This document shows, piece after piece, positions 22,795 through 35,548 of a DNA stretch of 64,000 bases. The position numbers and the translations under genes are program-made. This DNA is from Corylus avellana (lineage: Eukaryota; Streptophyta; Magnoliopsida; Fagales; Betulaceae). Positions within the stretch are counted from its first letter, which is position 1. Each line of letters begins with the position of its first letter. The notes beneath the pieces are model-generated. The model saw only the letters and a list, made by a program, of their open reading frames with translations, did not search any database and was not told where the DNA came from. The DNA is taken from contig NC_081547.1 in NCBI RefSeq assembly GCF_901000735.1, forward strand, positions 25,598,046-25,662,045, read 5' to 3'.

Positions 22795-23149
22795 TAAGTA
22801 TGCTGAAAAATGCTAAGTCCACAAATATGGAAAAAAATATAGACCTATAGTATTTATTTATTTATTTTAATAAGGGATAATCCAAAAATTGCTATACTCT
22901 GCCACGTCATCTAGTGATAAAAACGAAATATATATATATATTTTTGATAGATAATAAAAACGAAATATTGAACGTGATATATGTAATTTTTGTTATTAAA
23001 ACAAAAACGGCATATTCCAAAGGGCATGTTCGAGAAAACAACCTCGTCACCCTCCAAGTCACCACACGTATACACCTACTCTTCCCCTGTGTTCTCCACC
23101 GGTACGTCCGTCGCTCACTCCAGCTCTTCACCGAGGAAATCGAAGTGAA

Positions 23150-26100
23150 ATGGCAGGTAAAATTATTGAATTATATTTCCTCTAAATCTTACTTTTCATT
23201 TCGTAACTTTCTGATTATTTGTTTTTAATGTTAGTGTCTCTGTGTTCTTCTTGATCAATTTGATAATCCGCTAATGGCTCCTGTAATTAGTCGTACTGTA
23301 CCGTTTTATTAACCCTAGGAAAGATCAATTTTGTTTTCTTTCCATTTTCATTGATATATGTTTGTTTAACAATGGAAATTCATCTTCAACAATATAAACT
23401 TCTGTCAGTATCTCTAATTGCAAGTGTGTTTCTAACCAATCAAGCAATAAAAAGAAAAGGGAATCAAGAAAGAAAACCCGATAGCTTGGTGAGCTTAAAT
23501 ATGTTTTTTTTTTTTGGATGAATAGGCTTAAATATGATTGCTGGATATATGGTTTATTCTTGTTAAAAAAACAAGGAGGGTTTGTGATTTATAAATTTAC
23601 AGGTTTTTCTTAACTTACAAAAAGAAAAAGAAAATTTGAAGTAATAAAAGCTTTAGTTCGTGACACCAACAGTGGAATGGGGTGGGTTTGATAATGTTAG
23701 TGTAAAGATCGGACATTGGTCTCAATATAGTTTAGTGAGTTTATTAGTCAGTAATTCATGCAGTTCGTATTTGCTGTTGTTACTGCCAAAACCCACGTTG
23801 TTGGTAGGAATGGTTTCCTTTTATTTATCTAGCCTGATTTGGTCGAGAGTGAAAAATTATGTTTGATAATGGTTTTGAAAAGTGCTTTTTGGTTTTGGTT
23901 TGAAAGAGTGTTTTGGCCTGACATAAAGGCGAGAAGTTTTTTTGTTTGGTTGGGTCCACATTTGAAAAGTGTGTTTGTGTTTTAAATTGTTTGTTAATAG
24001 TTTTGAGAAAAGTGTGTTTTGGCCTGTTACTAAGTGAGGCTTTTCTCTTGGAGATTGTGCAATGCTAATAACATAACAAACTTTTTATTAAGCATTGACG
24101 AGTATGAAGTCTAATAAAAATTGCAAATTTGTATGCAGCAATGTCGGGGAAGGTTGTCCATAATGTTTTTGTATCACAGTGCTACCAACAGAATAGGCAA
24201 TTCGTCAGCACCCAATATCAAAGGGACTGTTGTGCCCCTCATGTGCGCACCTTGCTTCCCTTTCAAGGAGGGAAGTTGGCATGGACTGGCATCTCTTCCA
24301 TGCAATTGCGCACCTTATCAAAACACCGGAGTGGTTTTGTTAACCGAGGAACTGTTCACTGCAATGGTCTGTTCTAGACTCTGACTATCCAGGTTGATAT
24401 TAAGTGCGGACTTAGAATTTCTAGGCACCCTTAGAGTACTTACATTTTCCTTTCAATTCATCATCTATCAAATTCAGTCCATCTTTCTGCATGGTTGTGC
24501 ATTTTCATCTTGTTATTGGACTGGCCTTGTTTGCGAATGATGCTGACTGTATAAACTTGTTATCATCTTGTTTTCTTTTTTCTGAAAATTATTTTTACAA
24601 CTTATGTATCGATATTTTGCATTTGGAATTTTCTTGCAGCTGCTCCCACTACTTCTGCGGTGCCATCTCTTGACAAAGTTGATTTCTTGAAGCTTCAAAA
24701 TGGCAGGTAGAGAATGGTGCCACGATAGCATGTTGTTAGATTTAAAATATTATTATCTCTTGGATACAGGGCAGTTTCTGGTATCATTAATTAAATTATT
24801 TTTATCTTCTCCTATTTTAATCCTATTGATAACTGTAAATGACCAATGGTTAACTGATTTGCATTTGCTTGCCTTGATCTGAAGTCCAATCCATGCCAGT
24901 CATACTTTAGGGAAAAGTGTTGTCTTTTCCGGCTTTACAAATGTGCTCGTGTCATGTTTTGTTTCAAAACCACGGTGCCCACAGGAATAACTTTTAGTTT
25001 GAAATTTATGATTGTTGAGTAGTCTAGAGTCCTAGACATGCAGAAGAGTCTGAACAATGAGACAGTATAAAATGAGCATACTAGTAAAAATATCAATTTC
25101 CATAAATCTTTTAGTGTTATGTAGTGCTCAAGCACTGTTTATACCTAATATGAAATGATGAAAGGATATGGTTATCTGATATATAGACCATATTGCAGTG
25201 CAACCACCCTATCAATTTGTTACATCTAATGTAATGCCCGTATTACCCCCTCAACTATACAAAATCTTCAATCTTCAACTTTCAAATATATAGCTCGTGG
25301 TTGTATTCAATATATAGCAGTAGTAGCTTCCTGCTGGTCTTATGGCCCAATATATTGCCTGTGTTAATTTCAGTTGCTCTGGCCCATTTTTTGAGATGGT
25401 TTTCTTTTCTTTAATTTCCAAAATTGGTTTACTTATGGACTATTATGTACACAGTGATATACGAGGTGTTGCTGTTCCTGGTGTTGAGGGAGAGCCTGTC
25501 AACCTCGCTGAACCTGTTGCAGTAGCAATAGCAGCTGCCTTTGCTGGATGGTTGGTGGAAAAAAAGAAAGCTGATGGCTCTCGACGTTTGAGAGTTTCCA
25601 TCGGCCATGATTCCCGAATATCTGCACAAGTTTTACAGGTTTCTTTCCTGAATACATTAGTGTCTTTTGGCTATGCAATTTCACCAACAGTTTCTACATA
25701 AAATAACATTTATCGTGTCATTGTGTTAACCAAATTTGCTTGTGTTGTTTGTTCTACAATGGTTTTGGTGCTTACATTTCAATGATAATTGTTCTTCTTT
25801 TTTGGCTGATGTTTATAGTTGTTGAATTTTTCATAATGCTAGAAAATACAGAATCCAGTCTTTTGGAAGAATCTCTTTTACTACCTCCAACTGTTAGGGC
25901 ATATGTATTTAGAAGATTTTAGTATCTACTGCGTACTACTGACAATGTAATAATATAACTTCCAGGATGCAATTTCTCGAGGTATTGCTGGTGCTGGCCT
26001 GGATGTTGTTCAATATGGGTAGGTGATATTTTTCTTTGTTTTCTCTTGATCTTAGTGTTGGTAGATGCTGTAGGATCTGCTAAAATCAAATATTTTTGTC

Positions 26101-29100
26101 CCATTTGAGTCTTGCCACTGGCTGGATTTACCTGTCTGGCCTAAAATGTGGACTTTTTGGATTGGAGTCATATTTGAGACGTATGTCTATTTAAGTGTTG
26201 GCTGACCTATTGTTGATCTGAAAGCCTTGGTCATGTCTCTTGTAAATGGAAAATTTTCTGTCTTTGGTCTTATAAGTTATAAGTCATGGCCATGCTTTAA
26301 ATTGTACAGACGCCATAGTTTGCTCAATAATCTATTTACCATGTGTCAGGTGCATACTGTGATCAGGGATGCCTCTATTTTTAATGTTGAGGCTGCTTAT
26401 GAAGGCCTTGTTACCGTGTTTTCTTTGCCTTTTTTTAGATTAGCATCTACACCAGCAATGTTTAATAGCGCACTTACTGAAGATGATGAGTTTTTATGTC
26501 CGGTGGATGGGTCCATTATGATAACAGGTAAATTACACATATTTTTATTCTGTTAGACTGTATGTTAGCATTAACAAACCTTTGTTTTGTGTCTTATTGG
26601 CAAAGCTCTCCCTTTATGAGCTGAGCCACTTCTTTTTTGGCTGAAGTATCATATCTCTAAATTCTTAGTGACTCGTTGATCTCATTTCCATGCTTCACAA
26701 TTTGCAGTTTTTACTGAATTTGGGTTTACTTCGGATCTTTATAAAATTTCGAACTTCTAAAGTTCTCTCCCTCTCTCTTTCTTGGTTATGAGGTTAATTT
26801 TACTTGATTAAAATTCTAAGTTGTATATTCTGCATGCAGCAAGTCATCTGCCTTACAACCGGAATGGATTTAAATTTTTCACAAATGCTGGAGGGCTTGG
26901 AAAAGCTGACATCAAAGACATATTGGAGCGTGCTGCAGATATATACAATAATTTTACGGAAAATGGTTTGATGAATTCAAAGGAAAAAGCTTCTGCATCA
27001 ATAAGGAGAGTTGATTACATGACCATATATACATCTGATCTTGTAAAAGCAGTCCGCAAGGCTGCGGGAAATATAGGTATTATCTCAAGAAAATATTTCA
27101 TTGAAGTAGAAATGTTTGAGATTAAAATCATGTTCTCCCATTATTTGAAGCTCATCGTTGATAGAAATTATTATAATTATTCTGTTCCCAACATACCTTG
27201 ATTGGTCTTGCATATCTACAAATAGTTTCATCATTGTAGTTTGCTGTAACGAGGACATAATCGCTTCTTTATATTGGCTGTTTCCTGAGATGCTTTGACC
27301 TGTTGCTAATTATTTGGAATTGTTACTTATCAAAAAATTATTTGGAATTGCTACTTGCAGAGAAGCCATTGGAGGGATTCCATGTAGTTGTTGATGCAGG
27401 GAATGGAGCGGGAGGATTTTTTGCTGTAAGTTTCCATTGCAATCTTATTTCACTTTTGATTGGATGGAGACAGATATATATAGACAGTGTTTTACACATT
27501 ACGGCGTAGGATTTCTTATAGCCAATTATATGGAAGCTTTAACATATGATTATGGGCTTTCAGTCTTGAATTTGTAAAAACAATCTCCACTTGCCATTGT
27601 TGCCACTGTTGTTATTATCATTAATTATTCCAGTTCTGGTGCTCATGGAGCTTCAGGTTACTAAATAGTCAACTTGAAACTGTTGAATAGCATTGTTATA
27701 GTGTGCTTGATATATATTGTGCTTGGTTTAGTCCCCTAAAGGTCATTCATGAAATATGCTAGATGATTCATTGAGCTTTAAGTCATGTATACTACTATTC
27801 TTATCTGATTGGAGTGTGATATCCATGCTTTATTTCAATGGTTTATCAGGCAAAAGTGCTTGAGCCTCTGGGTGCAGTTACTACCGGTAGTCAGTTCTTG
27901 GAGCCAGATGGTAATATTTAAAATTGAAAAAAAATTAGTTAATTATTTCAGATTAGTATTTTAAATAAAAAACTTATTTTGTGATCAGGTTTGTTTCCAA
28001 ATCATATTCCAAACCCGGAGGACAAGACAGCGATGAAAGCTATAACTCAGGCAGTTCTTGATAACAAGGCTGATTTGGGGATCATCTTTGATACTGATGT
28101 TGACAGGTAAAGCTCTATTTTTTTTTTTTTTTTGGACTTATGAGATCATCTAACAAGCTCAGATAAGGTCTAATATCAAGTAAGCTTCTTTTTTTTTTTT
28201 CTTCTTTTAGATCTGCTGCTGTTGATTCCACCGGCCGTGAGTTCAACCGGAATCGTTTGATTGCCTTGATGTCTGCCATTGTTCTTGAGGAAGTAAACTT
28301 TCCTGTTTCTTGTGTCTCAAGGACTGTTATAGTTACATTTTTGACTCGGGTCAATATTTTTTTTTTTGGCTCAGTCTTTTCTGCCTGTGTTTTTTTCTGT
28401 AGCATCCTGGAACAACTATTGTGACTGACAGTGTGACTTCAGATGGTCTGACCACATTTATTGAGAAGAAACTTGGTATGTAGGAAATCTAAATAGCCAT
28501 ATTGCTTTATTGCTTCTCACATTGATGTGTTAATCCCTTGCAATTTCTTCCAGGAGGGAAGCACCATCGGTTCAAAAGAGGTTACAAAAATGTCATTGAT
28601 GAAGCTATTCGTTTGGTAGTGCACTTTTCTTATTTGGTAGAGTTTGATTGAAATTCACATTAGTAGGAAGTTAGCAACAAAAATCTTGAATCTGAGGCTT
28701 AGAACATGACAAGCTTCTTGGTCCTTGCACATATGTTTCCTGTCAGAAAATTGTGACTACCAGCTATAAAATGGGTCCAGCAATAAGTCTGGTCCATCTG
28801 GTTGTTTGCTGTCCATTAACAGTTAAATTATTTTGCTGATGCTTCATTAAGGCCTTGCATTGTAAGATATGGAACTTCTCTTTTTGATTCCAAGCTGACT
28901 AGCTTCTACCATTATTCTTTTTAATAAAAATCATTGTCCTATGTCTTCCTTTGATCAACAAATTTTATTTTATTATTTTTTTTTTTTCTTACGTTAAACC
29001 ATACTGAAAATGGAAAAGTGAATCTCAAAAATGTGGTGTGCCGAGTTGTAACGTCTAGCTATAACCTCATTTCTTATTTTAAGTTGCTTTTAACTGAAGT

Positions 29101-30506
29101 AACTGCGCTGCTGACAGAACTCTATTGGTGAGGAGTCACATCTGGCTATTGAGACTAGTGGTCATGGAGCTCTGAAGGAGAATCACTGGCTTGATGATGG
29201 TGCTTATCTCATGGTAGACCTTTTATATAACATTTCATTGAAGTTTCTTTTTGCATACTTGGTCAGCTGTCTATTGATTGGCCAAAACTCAAGATGCGTA
29301 TATGATTACTCTGTTTAATTATCTCTCTGTAATTTCTTTAACCCTGTGGAAATATTTGCAGGTCAAAATCTTGAATAAGCTTGCTTCGGCCAGAGCTTCA
29401 GGAATGGATGGTGGCAGCAAAGTGTTAACTGATCTGGTACAAGGTCTGCAGGAACCAGCTGTTGCTGTAGAATTGAGATTGAAGATCAATCAGAATCACC
29501 CAGATCTTAAAGGAGGGTATGATACAGTATATGATTTCCGTCTATAGCTTTCTTCCTGTGTGCATGTGATGTGGAGTCACTGATAAATTTAAGCGTCCAG
29601 ATCTTTCCGGGACTATGGAGAGGCGGTGCTGAAACACTTGGAGAACTTTATCGAATCAGATCCAAAGCTTCAAAAACCCCCTGTTAATCACGAAGGGGTA
29701 AGCATAGCCCATGTCTTATCAAGTAAAACAGAAAATAAAGAAAGAAAAAAATAAAGCTCACCCCAAATTAATATTAACTGTTCAAAGCATACTTGTTATA
29801 GATGCAATAATGACTTTGATGCTGGCCATGACTAATTGGAGACTTGTGACATTAACATTCACGGAATATTTGCTCATCCCTTTCTCTTTCATGTGGTATT
29901 AATGCTCCTCTACTGTCCTCACAAATTTTTTCGTATCATTTTACTTCCACAAAAGATGGGGAAGAGTGTCTTCCTTTTCATTATTTATGATGTTTTTGGG
30001 TTTTGGAAGCTAAGAAATAAGATTTAAGTGTTCATGACATGCATGTTATGTATGGAAAGATTCAGATAAATAATCCTGCAAAATACTTAGTGGAGCAAAT
30101 TTATGAGGTGCATTGATTTACGTAGTAGTCAAATAACCTGGTTTCTTTTTTAATGGTTTTTCTTTGTGTTATCCGCACATTTGTCATTATCATCATATCT
30201 ATTTGCTCTATGACTTGTGTTTTTCGAATTTGCTCATGCAAATAGGTTCGAGTTTCTGGCTTTGGGGGATGGTTCCTTCTTAGACTTTCACTTCATGATC
30301 CTGTACTCCCCCTTAACATCGAGGTACACAAGTATCAAGATTCTGTCTAGGGTCATTATTTAATTATATTTAACTAATTCAAAATAAATACTCTGTAGGC
30401 ACCAAGCCATGACGATGCTGTCACACTTGGACTTCTTGTGCTTGCTGCTGTTAAGGAGTTCCCAGGTCTGGATACCTCTGCCCTGGATAAATTTGTCCAA
30501 GTATAG
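23150..30506 (+). CDS. Phosphoglucomutase/phosphomannomutase-family protein, probably plastid-targeted
   Basis: Eighteen exons join in frame to 619 residues: 23150-23156, 24139-24366, 24640-24706, 25455-25638, 25966-26018, 26439-26527, 26840-27076, 27361-27425, 27850-27910, 27989-28106, 28211-28292, 28403-28475, 28554-28615, 29118-29213, 29362-29516, 29601-29697, 30246-30323 and 30399-30506. The first holds only ATGGCAG; a second in-frame ATG at 24141 would give 616 residues. A serine- and arginine-containing N-terminus of about 80 residues resembles a chloroplast transit peptide. Then come alpha-D-phosphohexomutase domains: IGHDSR (150-155), the serine loop TASHLPYNRNG (Ser211), the metal-binding DTDVDRS (365-371) and the sugar loop GEESHLAIETSGHGA (446-460). 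The serine loop has SHLP where most enzymes have SHNP, and the phosphate loop is also altered. I infer a mutase fold acting on a phosphosugar; the substrate is unknown. Confidence 0.93.
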
Positions 30507-31372
30507 GCTTCAGAACTATTCAAGCACCAAATCCATTGGCTTCATCGTCATGAAATGAGGTACCCCCTTTTCAGTGCGGCTCATCTGCGAGGTAGCTCTG
30601 TCAAATGCATGCTACAGGAAATTCTGCTCCAAATAGCACTACAATGTTCTGTAATAAGTGTTGTGAGTTTATGAGTTATTCGAGCATAGAACTAGAGATA
30701 TGAAGAATGTAAAATCGATGTCATCATTGTCCATTGTAATACTATCACAGTTTTGGATTGGTATGCCATGTGCTCAAACTTGTTTACTCATCAAGACTAT
30801 GATGGGCATCACTGGATTCTTTCTATGATTGGGGGCTCATTTATGTTTGCAATTTGATTTTAAAACGTGTGATTTAAAAATGTAATTTTACAAAATGCAA
30901 TTTGACATTTAAAATCACAGTTTAACCTTTAAAATTATAAATACACCTCTTTGACTACGATTTAAAAACACATTTAAAAAAAAAAAAAAAACTCACTCCC
31001 AAACAATACATTTTTAACAATTTAGTTTAAAATCATACTGCCAAAAGCACTCTGAATCACCAACTACACAACATTTGAGATGCGCCAAAACAATTATACA
31101 AACTAAATAATTGCTGAACAAGGGGCAATAAAGTAGAGGAAAGGAGCATCAATATGCTCCTTGATGCTCCTTATGAACTTGAATGTAACTTGTGATCGCT
31201 TTACAAGAATTGTATTTACCATACATACCAGTCATGGCACAATGACAACACGGCTCCATAAAAAATACATTTTGCTACATGATTGGCAGCTAATTTCTTC
31301 AGTAAATCATGTACATATACAGCAAACTAATCTCAATCATCCTACACTTTAGGCTTTCTATTCTAATGGTAA
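30507..31372. other. 3' regions of two convergent genes, with a possible decayed MITE
   Basis: This stretch separates the mutase stop from the stop of the acetyltransferase on the other strand and should contain both 3' untranslated regions. Between about 30832 and 31060 there are TTTAAAATCA/TGATTTTAAA words and an A run, with a GGGGGCTCATTTATGTTTGC start, possibly a decayed Tourist-like element. The outer right end could not be matched. Confidence 0.4.
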
Positions 31373-34336
31373 TTACCCTTTATAACTTTTCACATGTTCA
31401 CTGGGAATATAAGCAGCGGCTGAGGTGTTTAGAAGCTTCATCATGAAGCTGAACTTCATATCCGGAGAAGTCTTTGGCTTGGGCCACTTTGCTCCTTCTG
31501 GCACCTTGATACATCTGAAACCTTGGCCTTTATACAGGTTTGTGGCACCGGGATTGTTTAAGTCACAGTGCAATGCAATCGCCCGGCATCCCCAGCTCTT
31601 GGCTTGAGCCTCAGCCTTTGCTATGAGCTTTTTAGCTATTCCCTTGCGACGAAATCTCTCTCGAACTGCAACGTTTGATATATATGCAATTCCGGTCCTG
31701 TGATACATTCGTCAATGCCGCACTTGTGAGGAATCACTAATAAAATCAACCCTACAAGTCAACAGTCTGCGCATTTTACAGAGAAAGTTATAGATACAAA
31801 TTTGAAAGCCAGGCTATAAGAAATATTATATGGAAGAACATCCAAGCCCTTTAGATTGTTGTCAATATATTCTCTTTTTCCCAGGTGCAGGATTTAAATT
31901 TGGTAACTGCAAATTTGTAAAAGCAATAACTACTTTATGTCTGCATAAGAGAGAGAAACATGGGATGTGATGAACATGGAGCACGAGAAAAGAGTGTAAG
32001 AGAGAAATATGGCTAAATTTATCAATTCTTAACTCTTTGGTTCGACTCTTTTCACCTGGTTAATTATTGTCCTTTTACAACATTTTAGGCAAATCAAAAT
32101 ATGACAGCAAAGTTGGGGCATTCCCTTTCTAACAATATAAATAAATATCAGTTTGAATTATCAATAGCTACAGAACCACATGCAGAACATATTATCAAAT
32201 ATTATTGTTCTCTTCGAAGAATATAAACATACAAAAGAAATCCAAAACACAAAAAATCTCATGAAATTAGCAGCAATGCATCTAGTTCACATCTAGCAAA
32301 TCAAATTCATGTAGTATTTCAGTTATGAAGCAGATAAGTGACTAGCAAAGGACTGACCATATACAATAATGAAGAAAAATGATGCCACATAATGGCCATA
32401 TTATACATATAGTTGTACACCAATAGTCATGGCTCTTGAAAGTTAGTTAATAAAGCTAATTCAAATCAGTTACTGGTCAATCTAGAGTAGCACTGGTGGA
32501 TGCCTCATCAAATAAATCTTCTTGTCAAGAGATGGAATCGTTTGTTTCTTATGTGATTCAATTGTGTCAACTATAGATAAACAAATGATGGTTTTCAGAT
32601 AGTAAAGATTTATGGGCTATGGTAATCTAGAAAGTCATTCACCGTAATCAGATTATGAAAGGTGATATTTTCTTATTTTATTTAAGGTTGCACAAAGTCA
32701 TCAACCAACAAAGCTTAAAAAAACAAGAAAATGAATTTCATTGTGAGTTTAGGTGATGCAAGCTAGATGGCTCCACAAGGTTTTACCAGTCCGATAAAAA
32801 CTCACAACGCCAAGAGTGTATGAAAATCACCTTCTCTTCCGAAGTGGTCCTTTCCTTGGAAGGAAATCAGCCACAGTATCCACTGTTAAAATTCCAGCCA
32901 CATACCCTTTATTAAGACATAATTTCCCATCAAAACTACCAATTTTGAAATCTTCATTTCCCAAAAAGAAGGTTTCATCAGTGGAGCTACCATTACCAAT
33001 CACACCAACCAAACAAGTTCTCCTGCATCCATTAGGTACAGAGAATCCTGCTAGCATTGCCACCAGCCTGTCAAGCCTAAGCACAAAATCTAATGGAAAG
33101 GAGTATTCAGGGAAGAAGGACCTGCAGTGAGTCTCAGCCACTTCCCAACAGTCCTCTAACCTGGCCTCCCTGACAACAATCTCGGGATACACAGTGGGAA
33201 ATAAATCAGCCACTTGACTGGCTCTGCAAACTCCTGCACCCAAAAAATAGAGTTAACCAAATAAAACCTGAAGGGCCCAAGTGCCCCTAATTATTAAACT
33301 GAAATGATTAGGCTCTTTTTTTTTGGAGGGGGGGGTTCTATTTTTTTACCATCCAAAGGAGCAAGAAAGGATAAAAAATTGCATCACGTTTGTTGTAGAG
33401 GGTATTTATCAGAAAAATCTAACTACACTAAATTGCATACAATGCAGCCGCTATTTTGTGCTATTTTTGAGGAATGGATCCTAAAGATTGAAAACGGGAA
33501 ACCATTTTCCACCATTCCAAAGAAGTACAGTGCTGCCATGAAAATGGATCCTCCATTTTTTTTTTTTTTTTGTTAAGGTAGGAGAACTTTGCCCAGATTA
33601 ATTGCACATGGATCCTCCATTGCTGTGCTACAACACACAAGAACAATTAATTGAAGATTTGATCAGATTTCAACATCTGTCTTCCTGCTAGTACAGTTTT
33701 TAACAATGACAGGCATAATTTATCTAAGACAGATTGTCGTACAAAAAGCCTTTGATCAACTTAATTCCTTCTTCCTCCTTACGCTGGCAATTAGGAAAAG
33801 TTAAAATGAAAGATGGGTTTCAAATTAACAATTCTATCCACTAATTTCTCATCACCAAAGCAATTAAAGAGCCCAACGATTGCATCTCTTCATTGAAAAG
33901 AAAATTCAGGGTTGCCCATAACTGTGATACAGAACAAATTGTACTTCTTCTTTAAAAGCTAGAAGCCATAGAATCACTTCATTCATATGTTTAAACCCCT
34001 CAAAAGAATATATTACAACCTAAAACTTAAACCCACGAAATACCCAATAGTTCCGGCGATGTTTCAGATCCAACGGCATGTAGTTTAAAGGAACAAAAAG
34101 AAAAAGCTTCAAACTTTTTGCATATAAACACAAAAAAAAAAACATATCTGGGTACCTGATTTGGAGGGAGAGGAGAAGAAAGAGAATTCATGGGAAGAGC
34201 GAGGAACCCTAGAAGGGAAAGATGGGTTCAGTGGTTTCTTGAAATTGAGATTGTTGTTGAGACAAGACGAAGTTCTGGAGTTGTTTATGGAGGTTGAGGT
34301 TGAGGTCACCGAGATTCCCAACGGTATGCTCCGCAT
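31373..34336 (-). CDS. GCN5-related N-acetyltransferase (GNAT), probably chloroplastic
   Basis: Three exons on the minus strand (34336-34156, 33233-32831, 31697-31373) join in frame to 302 residues. The first about 60 residues are rich in serine, asparagine and arginine with almost no acidic residues (MRSIPLGISVTSTSTSINNS at the start), as in chloroplast transit peptides. Mature sequence begins near YPEIVVREARLEDCWEVAE (about 76). The GNAT core is in exon 3: the beta-4 strand AYISNVAVRERF (199-210) leads into the acetyl-CoA pyrophosphate loop RRKGIA (211-216) and helix AKKLIAKAEAQAKSWG, then ALHCDLNNPGATNLYKGQGF. Family knowledge: plastid GNATs acetylate lysines or protein N-termini, or act on small amines; the substrate cannot be told here. 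Exon 1 occurs again at 39858-39678 in the duplicated segment. The nearest upstream gene on the same strand is the ERMP1-like gene. Confidence 0.9.
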
Positions 34337-34564
34337 TTCTTGGACGACAATTTCTCTCTCTCTCTCTCTCTCTTTCCCGACAGACTCGGAGGTTCCTTTG
34401 GTTTTTGCTCCCAGGCAACTCGGACTGACGAGGAGTGAGTTGCTACGCGCCTAGCCTACTTATCACACTTGTGTTGCTGACTGAACTCTTCAAAATGGAC
34501 GGATTGGGATCGCACGTGTTAACTAAGATACTCAGGTGGCCTTGGGAGTGACGATGCCTAATCC

Positions 34565-34745
34565 AGAAGAATGATACTACACACACGTTCTCACTTTTAC
34601 ACTCTAGTCTTATTATTATCTTTTTTAGGTAATTTTTAAAATTATCATTAATTCAAAATCTAATAATAATGATTCATCCCAAAATCTAAATCAAAATCTA
34701 AATCAGAATCCTATAATGAGAGTGATAGTGTACGAATGAAAATGT
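34565..34745. repeat. Possible decayed MITE in the duplicated segment
   Basis: TTACACTCTAGTCTTATTAT near the left edge and ATAATGAGAGTGATAGTGTA near the right edge are roughly inverted, and the inside has TTTTTAAAATTATCATTA, similar to the elements at 8920 and 22354. The same sequence lies at 40087-40267. Ends and superfamily are uncertain. Confidence 0.4.
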
Positions 34746-35548
34746 GTATAACTATGGGGTATATATTGTCCACCATAAGATAGGATTGTGATATGCTACA
34801 ATTAATTATTTATATTGCATATAATATTATAAGACGAATAGTTAATGTGAAAGGACAAATGGACTTCACGGACAACTTGAACATGTGTCCAAACAGCCCA
34901 AGCTTGAGCAACCCTAATAAGTGTGAGGTCCACATGCCGTCTCACATGTAAGCCTAAGTTTATTCCTTTCCGTCTATTATGTATGGTTATTTCGTTTAGA
35001 TGGTGAAGAGGTTAAAGAGATTTTTCTTTTTCTCAATTGATTGGCAGGTTGTGAACTAAATATCTGGTCTACCTCCAGCCGACTCATTGAACACCAATTA
35101 TGATGCTACGTTTCGTGGAAGATGGCATAATTGAATACAATCTGGTTTAGGAAGCCCCAAACGGGGGAGATGAAATGCCGCTCATTTTGCCAAATTTCCA
35201 TGTGTTTTGAGAGTTTTTTCTTTGGAATTTGCAGAGGCTTGTTCGTTTGTCAACCAACAAACTCTTTTGTGTTTCTTTCCTTGGGCGAGAGACAGAGAGG
35301 GAGAGCAATGCAAGTATAAAAGCGATCAGACGGCCAACAGAAAGTTCAACAATTAAGGGAAAAATAAATAATAAAAAAAAATCTCACCTGTGCCTCTTCT
35401 ATCTACTCATACATTAGCTGTTTATCTGACAAGCGGAAAGATTTGACTTTCTTTTTTCTTCTACCCTATGAAAATATTAATGTTACAATTTCAGTTTCAG
35501 TTAAACTGAAAAATACATTGTGCAACCCTGAATATGAGATTGGGGTCC

